Assembly (NCBI GenBank): GCA_949318235.1
Contig: OX439131.1
Coordinates: 20,780,725 to 20,844,724, forward strand
Reading direction: 5' to 3'
Length of the DNA: 64,000 nt
From: Ecdyonurus torrentis
Lineage: Eukaryota > Arthropoda > Insecta > Ephemeroptera > Heptageniidae
Below are positions 35,447 to 47,070 of the stretch, one piece after another. Each line of letters opens with the position of its first letter. Position 1 is the stretch's first letter. The notes below the pieces were generated by a model that ran no database searches, had not been told where the DNA came from, and worked only from the letters and a program-made list of their open reading frames with translations. Position numbers and translations under genes: made by a program.

Positions 35447-36267
35447 TCTTCAAAGCAGTAAAATGTAGGTTTTAACAGCAGCAATATACCAATCAACCAC
35501 ACACGTGTTATAAAAAACCCCAAAAACAGAGTGAATCACGATATCTAACATGCCGCGAAATTAATTGGAGGGATTTTTTCCCTTTGTTTACAATTTTCTT
35601 GGCGCCATAATGTACAAAAAAACTCCCACACAATTGCATTGTTACTGAAAGTATATGCTCTCTTTTATCTATTATGCATCTTAATGCTTTCCATATATTT
35701 ATTATTTAATCACCTGTATGTACAAGCTGCAGCAATATTTACAAAAAAAAAACATCGCCTTGCCTTTATATCGGACAATGGACAGCCACCATTCGTTTCT
35801 GTGCTGAGTCGTATCTTCTCACCACTCGCTCGGGATGCATCTTTTGACATCTGAAATAAGAAAAACAAAAACACACAAAGTAATAGCTCTTACATGAATA
35901 ATTATGTAAAAAAAATAAGAAAATTACTTCCCGTAATTGACGAAATCGATGACGCTCTACAATGACGACTGACGACCGACGACCCAAATATTTCGACGTT
36001 TATAGACACTTACAGCAATTTTCAAGCGCAAATTTATGTGAAATTTTATTTTTTATTTACTATAAAGTAATTATGAGTACATATGTCTTCTTTGATCGTT
36101 CTCTTTTACTTAAAAAACACAGACAATTATTCGTGTATGTATACCGATACATACATATGTATCTACTGCGATACTCCAATATGGCGCTTAGTGGGCGAGG
36201 CCTGGGCGACGCCCCTCAATTTACGCGGCAACTCTCGTACAATTTGAAATGTGCATACACCCTATAC
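35447..36267 (-). promoter_or_regulatory. Upstream region of the SWIM-YqaJ gene to transposon right end
   Basis: About 820 bp that should contain the promoter of the minus-strand transposon gene. It ends in GC-richer sequence (GGGCGAGGCCTGGGCGACG near 36195) close to the right terminal repeat. A short minus-strand ORF (35987-35766) has no recognised domain. No TATA box could be assigned. Confidence 0.4.
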
Positions 36268-36905
36268 CTACAAAAAAAGGAGATTGGAGAAGATAGATGC
36301 AACATTTTCTGACAAATTATAAGAAAATATTTATTATAGATACTGTTGTAATGCAAAAAAGATGTGCTGAAAGCTAAGACCATGATTTTTAATAATTTTG
36401 TGATAGCTTAATTATTATAATATTATTATTATTATACAGTATTATATTATTATTTTTTTTTTTTAATTAACTCAGTGCTAAAATGCTAATAGAATTTCTG
36501 TACAAGCCCTGCAGAATATGAAATGGTAACTTTTGTTCTCAAATATATAAATATGTTGTTTCATTGTTAGTATTTTTTTTAGAGGCTGGCTATATATAAA
36601 ATAGATCAAAAAACAGTCGAACGTATTTTGAAAAATAAAAATTTTATTTTAATATTTTTTAGGAGAATAATAACAGTACAATCAATAATCAGTAATTAAT
36701 TACATATATAATAAGAATAGTTTTATTTTTTTTCCACGCCATTTTTAATACTATAATTATATATTGATTTAAAACCATAGTAGGTATGAATTATTTTTCA
36801 TTCAAAAAAATTGGTAAGAATTAATATTAATGAGAATCATATTGACAGAGAGGTATAGATAAAGGCTAGTGTGTGCATGAGCGCGGTGCAATCATTATAG
36901 TCAGA

Positions 36906-37895
36906 TTACTTGGCCTCGGGCTTGGTTACAGCGGCGTTCTCCACTCGCTGTTGCTTGACCGCTGGCTCGCCTGTCTGGGTGATAGACACCACTCGCTCCT
37001 TGGCCTCCACGGCTGGCATGGCCTGCAACAATGCAACACAATGTAATGTCACACAACTTGTTGCACAAACATATTTCAAGAGTTTTATTATAGGAAAAGA
37101 GGACAAGAATGCAATTCACATGAACTATAACCAAATAAAAAATAGGCAGCTAAAAGAATTTCATTACTCTCAAAACTAAAATAATCTCTGCAACAAATAT
37201 TTTACAGAGAAAAAAATTGCAAATAAAATATATAAATAAAGTTACGGAATACCATTTCACCATCGGAATTAGGATTTTTTTTTTTTTTTTTTGCAGTAAT
37301 TTTTTTTTTTTATGTATTTGCTTACTTATTTAAATTTAAACTTAGCGATCAAAACAATTTACTATTAAAAATTAAAATAAATATAAACTTTCATCACAAT
37401 TTAATGAATATGAAGTGCTCAAAATATCGGTATGCCCACCTTCTTTGGCACGGCGACATTGAGGACTCCGTCGGAAGAGAGTTTGCACTGGATTTTGGTG
37501 GCGTCCACGTCCTGGGGTAGCACATAGCGGCGCACGAAATGTCGCGACACGAAGCCGTGCTCGTCCTGCTTCTCCTCGTGCTTGCCCTCCACTACAATGC
37601 AAGGCTTTCCACCGCACCACGTGTCGTTCTCCACAGTCTTCACCGACACCTCCTCGGGCTTGAACTGCTGCACATCCAGGTTGACTTGGAAGGTGTCCTT
37701 GTCGTTGATGATGCTGGAGACACCACTTTGCTGGCGCGTGAGATGGCGCCAAGGACGAAGATAGCCAGAGCGAGTGAGCACGGGCTGCATGTACAAATCA
37801 TCGTTCAGCAGACCAAGCCCAAAGTTCTGGTCGAACAAGCTCAGGTTTCGCATTGGGTAAATCATATCGTCAAACATCAAAGGAATCAGAGACAT
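36906..37895 (-). CDS. Small heat-shock protein (HSP20 / alpha-crystallin family), 190 aa
   Basis: ATP-independent chaperone that holds unfolding proteins. Coding exons are 37895-37440 and 37022-36906 (TAA), phase 0. The N-terminus MSLIPLMFDDMIYP resembles arthropod l(2)efl-like proteins. The alpha-crystallin domain runs from about 64 to 150, with FQVNLDVQQFKPEEVSVKT, VVEGKHEEKQDEHGFVSR and KLSSDGVLNVAVPKK blocks typical of the family. The tail has VSITQTG (a VxI-like IXI motif equivalent) and a Lys/Glu-rich end. There is a short 4-residue insert (WCGG) between two beta strands. A 5' UTR intron (37898-38388) ends 2 bases before the ATG. Expression is probably heat-inducible, given the HSE and TATA box upstream. 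The exons are noticeably GC-richer than the flanks. Confidence 0.95.
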
Positions 37896-38388
37896 TTCTG
37901 TAATACAGTAGATAATGTTAAATTTATTAATTATTAATAAATATCAAGCATGAAAAATTATATAATTATAAAAACTGTGGATATAAAATTCAAGGTGGAT
38001 TTATATAATAATATACTTATGATAAAAAAAATCACAAACGATTGTTATAGTATTGCAAAAAACGAAATGAAAATTATTTATATATATGTGCACGGTCCAC
38101 GTGGCTGCACATTTTAGAAAATTTCGATATTATATTTGTAAAGTATTCATTCAATTTCATTTAAAAACGTGAAAAATTAATTATATTATGATATACAAAT
38201 TTTATGCAATAGTTTTATCAATAATTTGCTTTAAAACGAATTACTGCGGCCCTCGTGTGTGATTTATAAATGCGGTGTTTACTATTGTTTACTATTTTAT
38301 TCCTTTAAAGATAAGAAGAAAAAATCCTTTAAATGTTGCAATAATATAGAAAGCAACAAATATTTATTTAATCATTAAAGTAGCTTAC

Positions 38389-38490
38389 CTGATATTTACT
38401 GAGATAAATGTCCAAAGAGAAAACTTCTAGCAACTTTGTTGGCTTGAGGATTTGTCGTGTGTCTCTTGTCAAGCGAGTGCACTTCTATAT
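38389..38490 (-). other. 5' UTR exon of the small heat-shock gene
   Basis: Minus-strand untranslated exon ending with splice donor CAG|GTAAGC (exon end 38389). The matching acceptor TTACAG lies at 37898, directly before AA and the ATG. The 5' limit is set roughly 30 bp downstream of the TATA box and is therefore approximate. Confidence 0.7.
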
Positions 38491-38515
38491 CTGCAGCCAC
38501 GAGGCGTGCGCCGAG

Positions 38516-38590
38516 TATTTATACTCCTCCTCGTGACGTCACAGCCAGCGTAGGTCAGTGTTGACTGTCGAGAACAGTCTAGAAATGTCT
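38516..38590 (-). promoter_or_regulatory. Heat-shock promoter: TATA box, CRE-like site and HSE
   Basis: On the minus strand TATAAATA lies at 38523-38516. A palindromic GTGACGTCAC (CRE/AP-1-like) lies at 38533-38542. Contiguous 5-bp heat-shock units (TTCTAGACTGTTCTCGA) lie at about 38569-38587, alternating TTC/GA with one imperfect GAC unit. This spacing fits HSF-driven control of the small heat-shock gene. Confidence 0.75.
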
Positions 38591-39158
38591 ATGTACTAAA
38601 TACACACATATCTCACATACCTCACACACTATAAAATTAGGCATTCATTCTAATTTAAATTTCTTGAGTAACTTTTAAAAATAACCATACCATAATAATA
38701 AGAAAACACTAGAAGAAATACAAAACAAAGTATTTAATTATCAATGAAAATTAATTATTATTCGCACCGATCATGCATGCCATAATATAAAAATAGACTT
38801 CAGTATTCGTTTGTTGTTGTTTTTCTGTTTTTTAACTTTTTTTTTTTTTTTTTTTTTTTTGTATGTTATAGAAGAAAGTTGAAATCATAATCCTATATTG
38901 CTTGGTTTTAAGTCCAAGATGACTTAATTATGCAATAAAAAGTTGAGACCATAATATTAAAAAGAAAGTGCATGCAGTGACAAAGTTTCCACAAAAACTA
39001 TACCATATAAGTCACTCAGTAATAATGACGTCATGTGAGATTTCGAATGATATTTTTTATCACTTTTTTTTTATCATTGTCTGATACAACCTCGCGTTCT
39101 AGACATTGAAAAAACATGCATAAATAAATATACATTTACGTGCTGACCTGGTAGCGCT
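38591..39158. other. Intergenic between heat-shock gene and first acyltransferase
   Basis: Head-to-head spacer of about 570 bp, AT-rich with a T run (38839-38860). It should hold the promoter of the + gene at 39159, but no clear core element was found. Confidence 0.5.
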
Positions 39159-42100
39159 ATGGAAGGCAAAAATGATATTTTGCAAGCCATTCCACCTGAA
39201 AATATCCCAAAACTTTTACGTGTTTTAAAACAAGATTTTCCAGGAAGTATGGTGGTGAGTACATTCATATAACAATAGATCACGTTTGATGCTGCTATGC
39301 TATTTCATATATTATAAAATAAAAAGAGAAATAATCTAATCTATTTTGAGGATTTTTTATATAAATTTTTCGTGTTTATTTAAAAATAACGAAAAATCGA
39401 TTTAAAAAAAAATGATATACTATCAAAAATTAGTAACAAACGTAAAATTCAAACTGTACTGTTCTAAAGTCATATATTTTTTTTATTATAATTATTAATA
39501 TTCACATATGCGTATTATTTAATAGTAAAATAACATTTATAGTGCATATAGTTTGAATGTTATTTTTAATTATAATACAAGTGGAATTGAAGAAGATATA
39601 ACTTATAAAAAAAAAATTGAATTACTATAGTTTCTGTACTCAACTTTAGTAATTAATAAATTATAATCATATTCAGTTTTTTCCTTCCACACAAAAATGG
39701 CTGTAGAAAATGCATAACATTACAATCTAAATTGCAAGACTATTTAATAATAATCTTTTATTAAGGCGGATACAGAGCTATTTCAAACTTATTACATGAA
39801 CCTTGGCCATAAATTGAGCCAATAATATTACAACCAATTTAAATTTACCCTATTTAATTAATTAGAAATATTCTTCATTAACATATATTACTCATAATAT
39901 TATTTTTTCCTTAGGCATATTATTTCTTGGAGACACAACTAAGGTGGTCACACAAAATCTCGGAAATGCAGTTAAAAGTTTTGTGTCCTCGCGGAGAGTG
40001 GCAGGAAGGCATGATGGTAGCCCTTGTATCTGGACTGGTAATTCTATCAATTACACTCCATTGTGACAACTTATCATACAAAAAAAAAAAAAAAAAAAAA
40101 AATGCCACCCCTTTTTATTCCACGGAAAAAAAAATCTTTCATTTTTTTTTATAACAACAGGTCATTGATAAAATAAATATATCTCATACTTGAAAGTTAA
40201 GTTGTTTTGCACATTTATTATTTTTTCAGTAATTTTTTTTCTTCAAAAGCAATATATTTTATGAAAATGTCATGATAAAATAAGTAATATAAATGACAAT
40301 TGCAATGTAAAATAAAATATTATATATTTTATATATATTGTTGTTTTAAAATTTTATCTCGGCCTTCCATTAAAAATATAATACTGACTAATGAATGAAA
40401 AATATTTATTAATTTTGTAGGCTCTAGAAGACAAACAGTATGGTGTGGTGTACGCTCGTGCAGGAGACGAGTCACGTCTCTCTGACGTGCTGCACTCCAC
40501 ACGTGTCATCCCCTGGCGTCACGTCATACATTTTGGAGGTATTCTCGAGCGACATATCGAGATAGTACGTCGAGCAGCTCTTTCTGCCGGAGTCACCCCT
40601 CCACCCCCAGACAAACAACCACCAATGTCATATTTACTTGTTTATCCCAAACCTACCCCAGCTCAGAAACCAAGGTGAGTGGTGAGATTGACATTATGTC
40701 ATTATGTCTTATAACTCTTATACATAGATCAGTGTTTTTTTATTCCTCACTGTTATTTGCCAATCACAGTGACATTCCTGGCATACGTGTGTCACGACTT
40801 CAGCCTGGTGACTTGGAGGACATCTGGAGACTTCGTCCACTTTTCCCTGCCTACTACAAGCCGGTCATATCTGCCTGCCTCACACATAACATCAGTTTTG
40901 GAGCTTGGGCACAAAGATCGCAAGGTATGACATGACATCAACATTTTCATTCCTCAATAAATTTTACTTTTTCGTTCTAAATCTGAACTAAAATACATAA
41001 ATTGCAAAATATACGTTTCTTTGTTTAAGCTTTATTTCCCAAGTGATATATTTTTTCTAGCATGACAGTATAATTGTCACATTTAGTTCCCTCAATAAAT
41101 TTACCAATTGAATCACAAAATATAATGACGTCATATAATACCAATTAATTAACTTGATTACCATCCTAAAAAAGACATTCTTGCTCTAACCTGCATCATA
41201 AACAAAAACGTCTGAAATTTGAACATGATATAATTATTATACTTATATTTAATATGTGCTATCATATTATAACAATCCTAAATATTTATTAAAACAAAAT
41301 TAAGTTAACCCGAGCCATACGAAAATGCTGATAAAAGTTTGAGAAAGCCTTGATTAAGTGCTTATAAACATTTGATAGTAGTGTTTTTGTCTGATAATAC
41401 ATGGATAAAGGACTGATAGAGTTTGATAGAATTTTTTGAATCTAGGAGTAAAAACTGAAAAAAGTATGATAAATATATTATAAAGTATTGATAAAAGTTT
41501 GATAATTATAAATGACTGATAAACGTTTGATTATTTTTTTTTTTAAATTTCAAACATCTGATAAAAGTATGAATATATAAACTTAAAAATAAAATTTGAA
41601 ATTTTTCAAAAGTCTGATAAAAGTTTGATGACCTAACGGGAAATAAATTTGGAGGGGAACGCGAGGCGCCTCTTTTGGTAGACGAAACCGTTGAGGACTT
41701 AGAAAATTTTGGAGTGTACAGCAGGAGCAGAGGTAGCAGGCAGTAGCACAAGTCAGCCAGAGCAGTATGCACGCACTTTGTTAGCGCTTACATATTTCAA
41801 TTAAAACTAAGCAGCAAGAAGCTTCACCTACTTGTAAGAGGAGCTTCATGTGGTCATCATGTTAATATATAGGTAAGTGACATGTTCACATTAATAATTA
41901 TTTCAATATTTATTGTAATTAATTGTATTTCATGTGTTTCAGCTAGGAAACCAACTTGATCTCAAGCTGTTACGATTACCGATGTGTGCGACTCATCCGC
42001 TCCTATAATCCGATGCATCCTTTGAAAAATAAAGTTTTTTTCTCTTATTAATTGAAGAATATCAATTAATAAGAATATTTTGTAATACAAGGCAAAATTG

Positions 42101-43296
42101 GCAACAATGTTATGACAAACATTGAAGTGGGTAGTGCTGGGTGGAATGTGGGATGAAGGGTACAGGAGGGAGGGAGGGGGAAGGGGGAGGGAAGGGAAGA
42201 GAAAAATGCATAATTATTTATCAGCTTTTTATCAGACATTTATCAGCTTTTTATCAAACATTTATCAGCTTTTTATCAGACATTTATCAGCTTTTTATCA
42301 GACATTTATCAGATTTTATTCAGTGTTTTATCAGCTTACAAGTCAAATTTCAATGTAAAATTTTACATGTATAAGCATAGGAGAAACGAAAAAATTTGTC
42401 CTATGCTTATACATGGTAATTTGACTGATAAAAGTTTGAAAAGTGTCGCATATAAGACTTTTATCAGACCTTTATACATATTTTATAATATCTTTATCAG
42501 TCAAAATTTATCAATGCTTTATAAATCGTTTATCAGACTTTTTGTGTATTAAAAACCTCCGACATACTTTTAATTTTTTTATTATTCCTTTATGTAAATT
42601 AAAACCTATTTTTTAATAAAAATATATCAATTAATTTTAAAATATAAAATATCTACCCTATTTTTATTCTATCTATATAATCATAGTGTGATTTTTAATA
42701 CAGTATACTTCCCATGTGTTTTTCAATATAAAGCTCGCATATTGTGCAATTCTACTCATAATAGAACCGGACGGTTGAGCACGCTAGAATTTCACAATTG
42801 GCGCGGAATAATAAAGAGACCACTAATTTCAAATCCTTCTTCTTATTATTATTTACTTCTTTTGTTTTTGTAATATCTTCTGCATTATGAGAACAAGAAT
42901 TTCGGGTAAGAGACACAACAGATTTCATTGAGTCCATTCCAGGTCAAAAGCATTATACAAAAAGTCAATGAAGTACAATACAATATAATATTTTTCACCA
43001 ATGGTATAACATCAATTACAGGTGGTGAAGAACTGGTATCAATCGTGCTGCAGTCAGAGTACGGCGGTCTTGGCATGGGACAGACACATCAAGATTACCT
43101 ACGCCGTGGACTATCTCAATTCTTAGGTTACTACCTTATTACAGCACTGTTTGAGTCAGGAATAGAACCATTTGCATGGACGTCAATCACTAACAAGAAA
43201 ACCAAAAATTTCATGATTAAATTTGGTGTTCCTATGGTTGAAAAATGTATGAGACTTGTAATTTCACCTCACATTGAGTTGAAAAATAATTTATAA
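39159..43296 (+). CDS. Glycine-N-acyltransferase-like GNAT enzyme, paralogue 1, 300 aa
   Basis: Likely transfers an acyl group from acyl-CoA to an amino-acid or amine acceptor; the substrate is unknown. Exons are 39159-39254, 39915-40037, 40421-40674, 40770-40924 and 43022-43296 (TAA). Phases (0, 0, 2, 1) are shared with the two paralogues downstream. Family features are the N-terminal WRHVIHFGGILERH region, RVSRLQPGDLEDIWRLRP (start of the GNAT fold, about 170), CoA-loop-like THQDYLRRGLSQFL near 240 (the R/QxxGxG/A position) and FAWTSITNKKTKNFMIKFG (the usual N-x-x-x-x-x-F/K-x-G helix). Length matches GLYAT-like proteins (about 290-300). Intron 4 (2.1 kb) holds a repeat-rich insertion. The exons are GC-richer than the introns. 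Confidence 0.88.
41640..42040 (+). ncRNA. Possible spliced non-coding transcript inside the element
   Basis: The core of the preceding element holds a donor AG|GTAAGTG (41873), a 70-bp intron ending TTTCAG (41942), a second exon and an AATAAA at 42028-42033. No long ORF spans it. Promoter and transcription are unproven, so this is a pattern-based guess. Confidence 0.3.
42366..42415. repeat. Near-perfect hairpin in acyltransferase intron
   Basis: CATGTATAAGCATAGGA and TCCTATGCTTATACATG form a 17-bp perfect stem around a 16-nt loop, with weaker pairing beyond. It sits just inside the right repeat array of the 41318-42550 element. A pre-miRNA-like fold is possible, but the stem is short. Confidence 0.7.
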
Positions 43297-43982
43297 TATT
43301 TTATTGTCATACATTCATCATAAATTTATTAAATTATATTAAAACATAAACTTTATTGTAATTTATTTTCCGAATATTTGGTATATATTTTTTTAAATAT
43401 TTCATAACAGAGGCATCTTAAAATATTATCCAATAGCATATAGCATAATATAGAAAAAAAAATTGAATGTTTTGCGGGGTTAAATATAACAACTTAACAC
43501 CTATATAAGGAACTAACATTTTCTGTACCCCATTTTTAGAATTCCTCATTGAGGAGCCAGTTATTTGTTATATAATCAAATAAATTTATTGCAGAAATTT
43601 TGAAAAGTCATCAAAAATCGATCAAGCTAAAGTCTGAAGACATCCCGCTGACTAAAATAAATAATATAACACCAGAGATTTTTCAGTAAAGCATTTTTAA
43701 CTATATACGGCTATTTTTCCATTTATTTTTATTTTTTATTATTATTTTTTTTTTTTGTGACATATAGAAAAGGGACACTCTAAGGTGTCTAGGTGATTCC
43801 TAAAGTTTTTAAAAGTAAAGCAAATATTCGTAATTAATTATCTCATTGTGCCCCGACTTTCCCTTATTATATAATTATAAAAGAGTTTTAAAAAATCTAC
43901 TGTACTTTTAGTATAACTTTAATGCAAGTCGTGCATGTATGTTATGCGGGTTAAGATTTGCTTCTAATCAGATAATATTTAA
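43297..43982. other. 3' flank of paralogue 1
   Basis: AT-rich, with a likely ATTAAA near 43335. Nothing else is recognised before the hAT-type element begins. Confidence 0.5.
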
Positions 43983-44315
43983 TAGAGCTGTGGATTTAAT
44001 CCGGTTTATTTTGAAAACCGGTTTCATGAAATAAGAAAATCGGTTTCGAGTTATTGCATAAAACCGAAAATCGAAAATTAAAAATCGAATTGCATATTAA
44101 CGATTTTAAATTCGCAAAAACCTTAATTTAAAAAAAATCGATTAATATTATTTCTTATATATAAAAACCGTCAAAATAATTCGATTTTTTTTTAAAATAC
44201 CCATTAAAAAATCGATAATTTTTTTTAGAAAAAATCAAGGATTAAAAGTTATTTTAGCTCAATAATTTAACAATATTAAGTTATTGTGTGAGTGTATGTG
44301 TGTATATATATATGT

Positions 44316-44318
<3 letters not shown>

Positions 44319-44391
<73 letters not shown>
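44319..44391. repeat. (AT)n microsatellite with TAAA tail
   Basis: About 36 AT units followed by a short (AAAT)n near 44412-44438. Confidence 0.95.
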
Positions 44392-44396
<5 letters not shown>

Positions 44397-45649
44397 TTAT
44401 ATATATATATATAAATAAATAAATAAATAAATAAATAATCGTCTTTATTCAAAAATCATGCAGAAAAATACATATATATAATTATATATATATATATAAT
44501 TATATTTTTCATTCATATTATAATTTATTAACACGCAGCTTATATTTTCCCATACAAATTTTAAAATCTTAGTTATCAATTATCATGTTTGTTCGCTCAA
44601 TGACAATTTTTTTATGGAAGTTGACTTTAGATTTAGACTCCTCTTATCGGGCAGTGCAAGACTGCAGGTGCAAAAATATTTTGACAAGATTCTGGACATA
44701 TACCTGATGTTTATTTTTTTCTCTGTTCTTTATACCATTGACGATCCCTCGGGTGTCAACTAACCCGTCTATTATTTTCACAACTATACGGTAAATAGAT
44801 TCTGAAGATTTTGTTTTAAGTATATTATAATTTGATTTTAAAGGACCCTAATTTATTGCTATTTTAATAATACATTATTTTTCAATGTTTTTCTAAATTT
44901 ATTATTAATTTTGCATTTATATTATTATATATGTACTATAATATTTAACTTAAAAACTATATATAAGCGTATCACAAAAAAAAAACAAACAAACAAACAA
45001 ACATAAAAAGTAACTTGGTATTTTGATTTTGTATCGGTGGGTGCAAATGAAAACTTATTTTAGCAAACAAAAAGCTGAAAAAGCGTATGATTAATGATTA
45101 TCTGATCATACGACTGAAAGCTTTAATATCTTCAATTAGTAGGAAAAGTTAAAATGATTAAAAATGCATGCAGTTTTTTTTTCTTTTTTTAATACACGCA
45201 TACACCTTTATTTTTTGCCGTTCTATAGCGTCTTTTTCAACAAGAAAAAAGACAAGCAAAATAATTCACAATTATTTTTATTAAATATTTAAAATTAAGC
45301 TAGAACGACGATAAAAAAAGATATATATTTGTATTTTCATTAAGAAAACAACTGTGGTAATTATAATTCACTGTAATTGTTTCTTTGAGTGCTCAATATT
45401 AATTCATGCATAAAGTAATGAGGGTCTTCTGATCAGGTAGCAAATGATCCCTCACCTAAAATAAAACGCAAATGTATGAGTAGAGGTAGTGTACAATACT
45501 GCATCTACTTTTACATTGACAATCTCTGAAAGAATGCATCAGGTATATGAGGTATTGGGGAGAAGGTAGAGAGGGAAAAAACAATATAATATTCTAACAC
45601 TTTAAAATACCATTTTATTTTATTCTTCTGTTACGTAAAAGAATCGTAA

Positions 45650-47070
45650 TAAAATACTGTTTATATACAAAATATGTTTTTACAATTTGCATATAAAAGG
45701 CCCGCGCAGCCGTTTTATTTTATTTAATATTAAATTAATTAAAATAATAAGTCGCTGTGATTGGCTGAGAGTCGACTCTCCGCCAATCACAGTGACCTAT
45801 TTTCTTAAATTAATTTAATATTAAATAAAATAAGACGGCTGCGCGGGCCTAAAGAATGCATTTTTTATGTTCTTTAGAATACTCTCAAAACGAGATTACC
45901 TAAATAAATTAGCTTGCCTAGAATATGATCATTAAATTTGATAGTAAGATTTCTTCAAACACAATAAAAAATGAATTTCTGACTTACATTTTAGTCTCAA
46001 CAAATTTTTATTTTGATATTCATGTACAGCAGTATGTTCTACTACATATTGAATACAAAATGATGTATGCATTATTAAATTAGATTTAAGAACGACTATT
46101 TTGCATACATGCAAAAATAGGTATTTTCCGTGTTTCATACGAATTGCAGTAAAATTTAACCAATATATTTGACATCAGCATAAAATTTGCATTTAGGAAT
46201 AATTTTTTACGATTTAAATTTTTAAAATCGAGGAACGCCCCTTTTTAATAATTGATGAATTTCTAAAAAACTATACGTTGCATCAAAAACTTTTAATGAC
46301 AAGAAATGTGTAGAATTATATAATACAATCTGTGTATAAATTTTAGGCCATTTAAAATGTTTTTGACAATTTGCCAACGCTTTGAAAGTTTTCAAACAGA
46401 GAAATTTTAAAAGTGAAGTAAAACATCATAATAAAAACATTGCACTTTTAAAATTTCTCTGTTTAAAACTTTTCAAAGCATTGGCAAATTGTCAATAACA
46501 TTTCAAATAGCCTGAAATTTATACTCAAAGTGTATTATATAATTCTACACATTTCTTGTCATTAAAAGTTTTTGATGCAACGTATAGTTTTTTAGAAATT
46601 CATTAATTATTAAAAAGGGGCGTTCCTTGATTTTAAAATATTGAATCTTGAAAATTTATTCCGAAATGCAAATTTTATGCTGATGTCAAATATATTGGTT
46701 AAATTTTACTGCAATTTGTATGAAATACGGAAAATACCCATTTTTGCATGTATGCAAAATAGTTGTTCTTAATTAAATCTAATTCAATAATGCATACATC
46801 ATTTTGTATTCAATATGTAGAAGAAAATACTGCTGTACATGAATATCAAAATAAAAATTTGTTAAGACAAAAATGTAAGTCAGAAATTTAATTTTTTATT
46901 GTATTTTAACAAATCTTACTATCAAGTTTAACGTTCGTGTTCTAGGCAATTAAGCTAATTTATTAAGGTTACTTTATTTAAAAATATTTTAAGAAGAATA
47001 AAAAATGCAGTCTTATATAATCTGCAAATTTTAAACTGATATATTTATGTATATTTGCTTACAATTAGTA
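45650..47070. repeat. Large palindrome nested in the hAT-type element
   Basis: Two arms meet near 46428. Best matching is 45850-47015, with shared blocks ACAAATTTTTATTTTGATAT, ACCAATATATTTGACATCA, AGGAACGCCCCTTTTTAA and ACACATTTCTTGTC. The outer part of the left arm is split by the GC-rich MITE at 45699-45849. There is no ORF. Confidence 0.8.
45699..45849. mobile_element. 151-bp MITE inside the arm of the palindrome
   Basis: Ends GGCCCGCGCAGCCG and CGGCTGCGCGGGCC are inverted, followed inward by TATTTTATTTAATATTAAAT and TGTGATTGGC copies. The centre GAGTCGACTC is itself palindromic. The interruption of otherwise matching palindrome arms shows it arrived later. Confidence 0.8.

Larger units (their letters stand above)
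28875..36267. mobile_element. Candidate autonomous two-gene DNA transposon (ISL2EU-like), 7.4 kb
   Basis: The ends read GTATAGGGTCTATGCGCAT on the left and, inverted on the right, GTATAGGGTGTATGCACAT, 17 of 19 matching. A second matched block (CCATGTTGGA / CCATATTGGA) lies further in on each side. The flank GTATAGGG...CCCTATAC is itself symmetric, so a TA or AT duplication is possible but the exact boundary is ambiguous. Inside are a THAP-DDE transposase (+) and a convergent SWIM-YqaJ-PHD gene (-), both intact. I recall that ISL2EU elements encode a THAP/DDE transposase with a YqaJ-type nuclease; assignment by that pairing is inference. A 361-bp MITE and a TGTA microsatellite sit inside an intron. 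Confidence 0.7.
41318..42550. mobile_element. Element with arrays of CTGATAAA/TTTATCAG repeats at both ends
   Basis: About ten copies of CTGATAAAAGTTTGA-like units at 41320-41640 face inverted TTTATCAGACATTTATCAGC-like units at 42215-42550. Between them lies a unique, GC-richer core. The two arrays are in inverted orientation, as in non-autonomous transposons with subterminal repeats. No target duplication could be fixed. It lies in intron 4 of paralogue 1. Confidence 0.6.

Noticed and set aside
35766..35987. 73-aa minus-strand ORF upstream of the SWIM-YqaJ gene
   Set aside because: No domain, and no splice path that joins it in frame to the gene; it may be 5' UTR but is not supported as coding.
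37539..37937. 132-aa plus-strand ORF
   Set aside because: It is antisense to the alpha-crystallin exon, where GC-rich codons keep the other strand open.
42215..42320. CRISPR-like array of TTTATCAG repeats
   Set aside because: Units are short, spacing is irregular, and the context is an animal intron; it is a simple repeat array.
44700..45000. Possible tRNA or other structured RNA gene in AT-rich sequence
   Set aside because: No A-box/B-box pair or cloverleaf could be traced here or elsewhere in the window.
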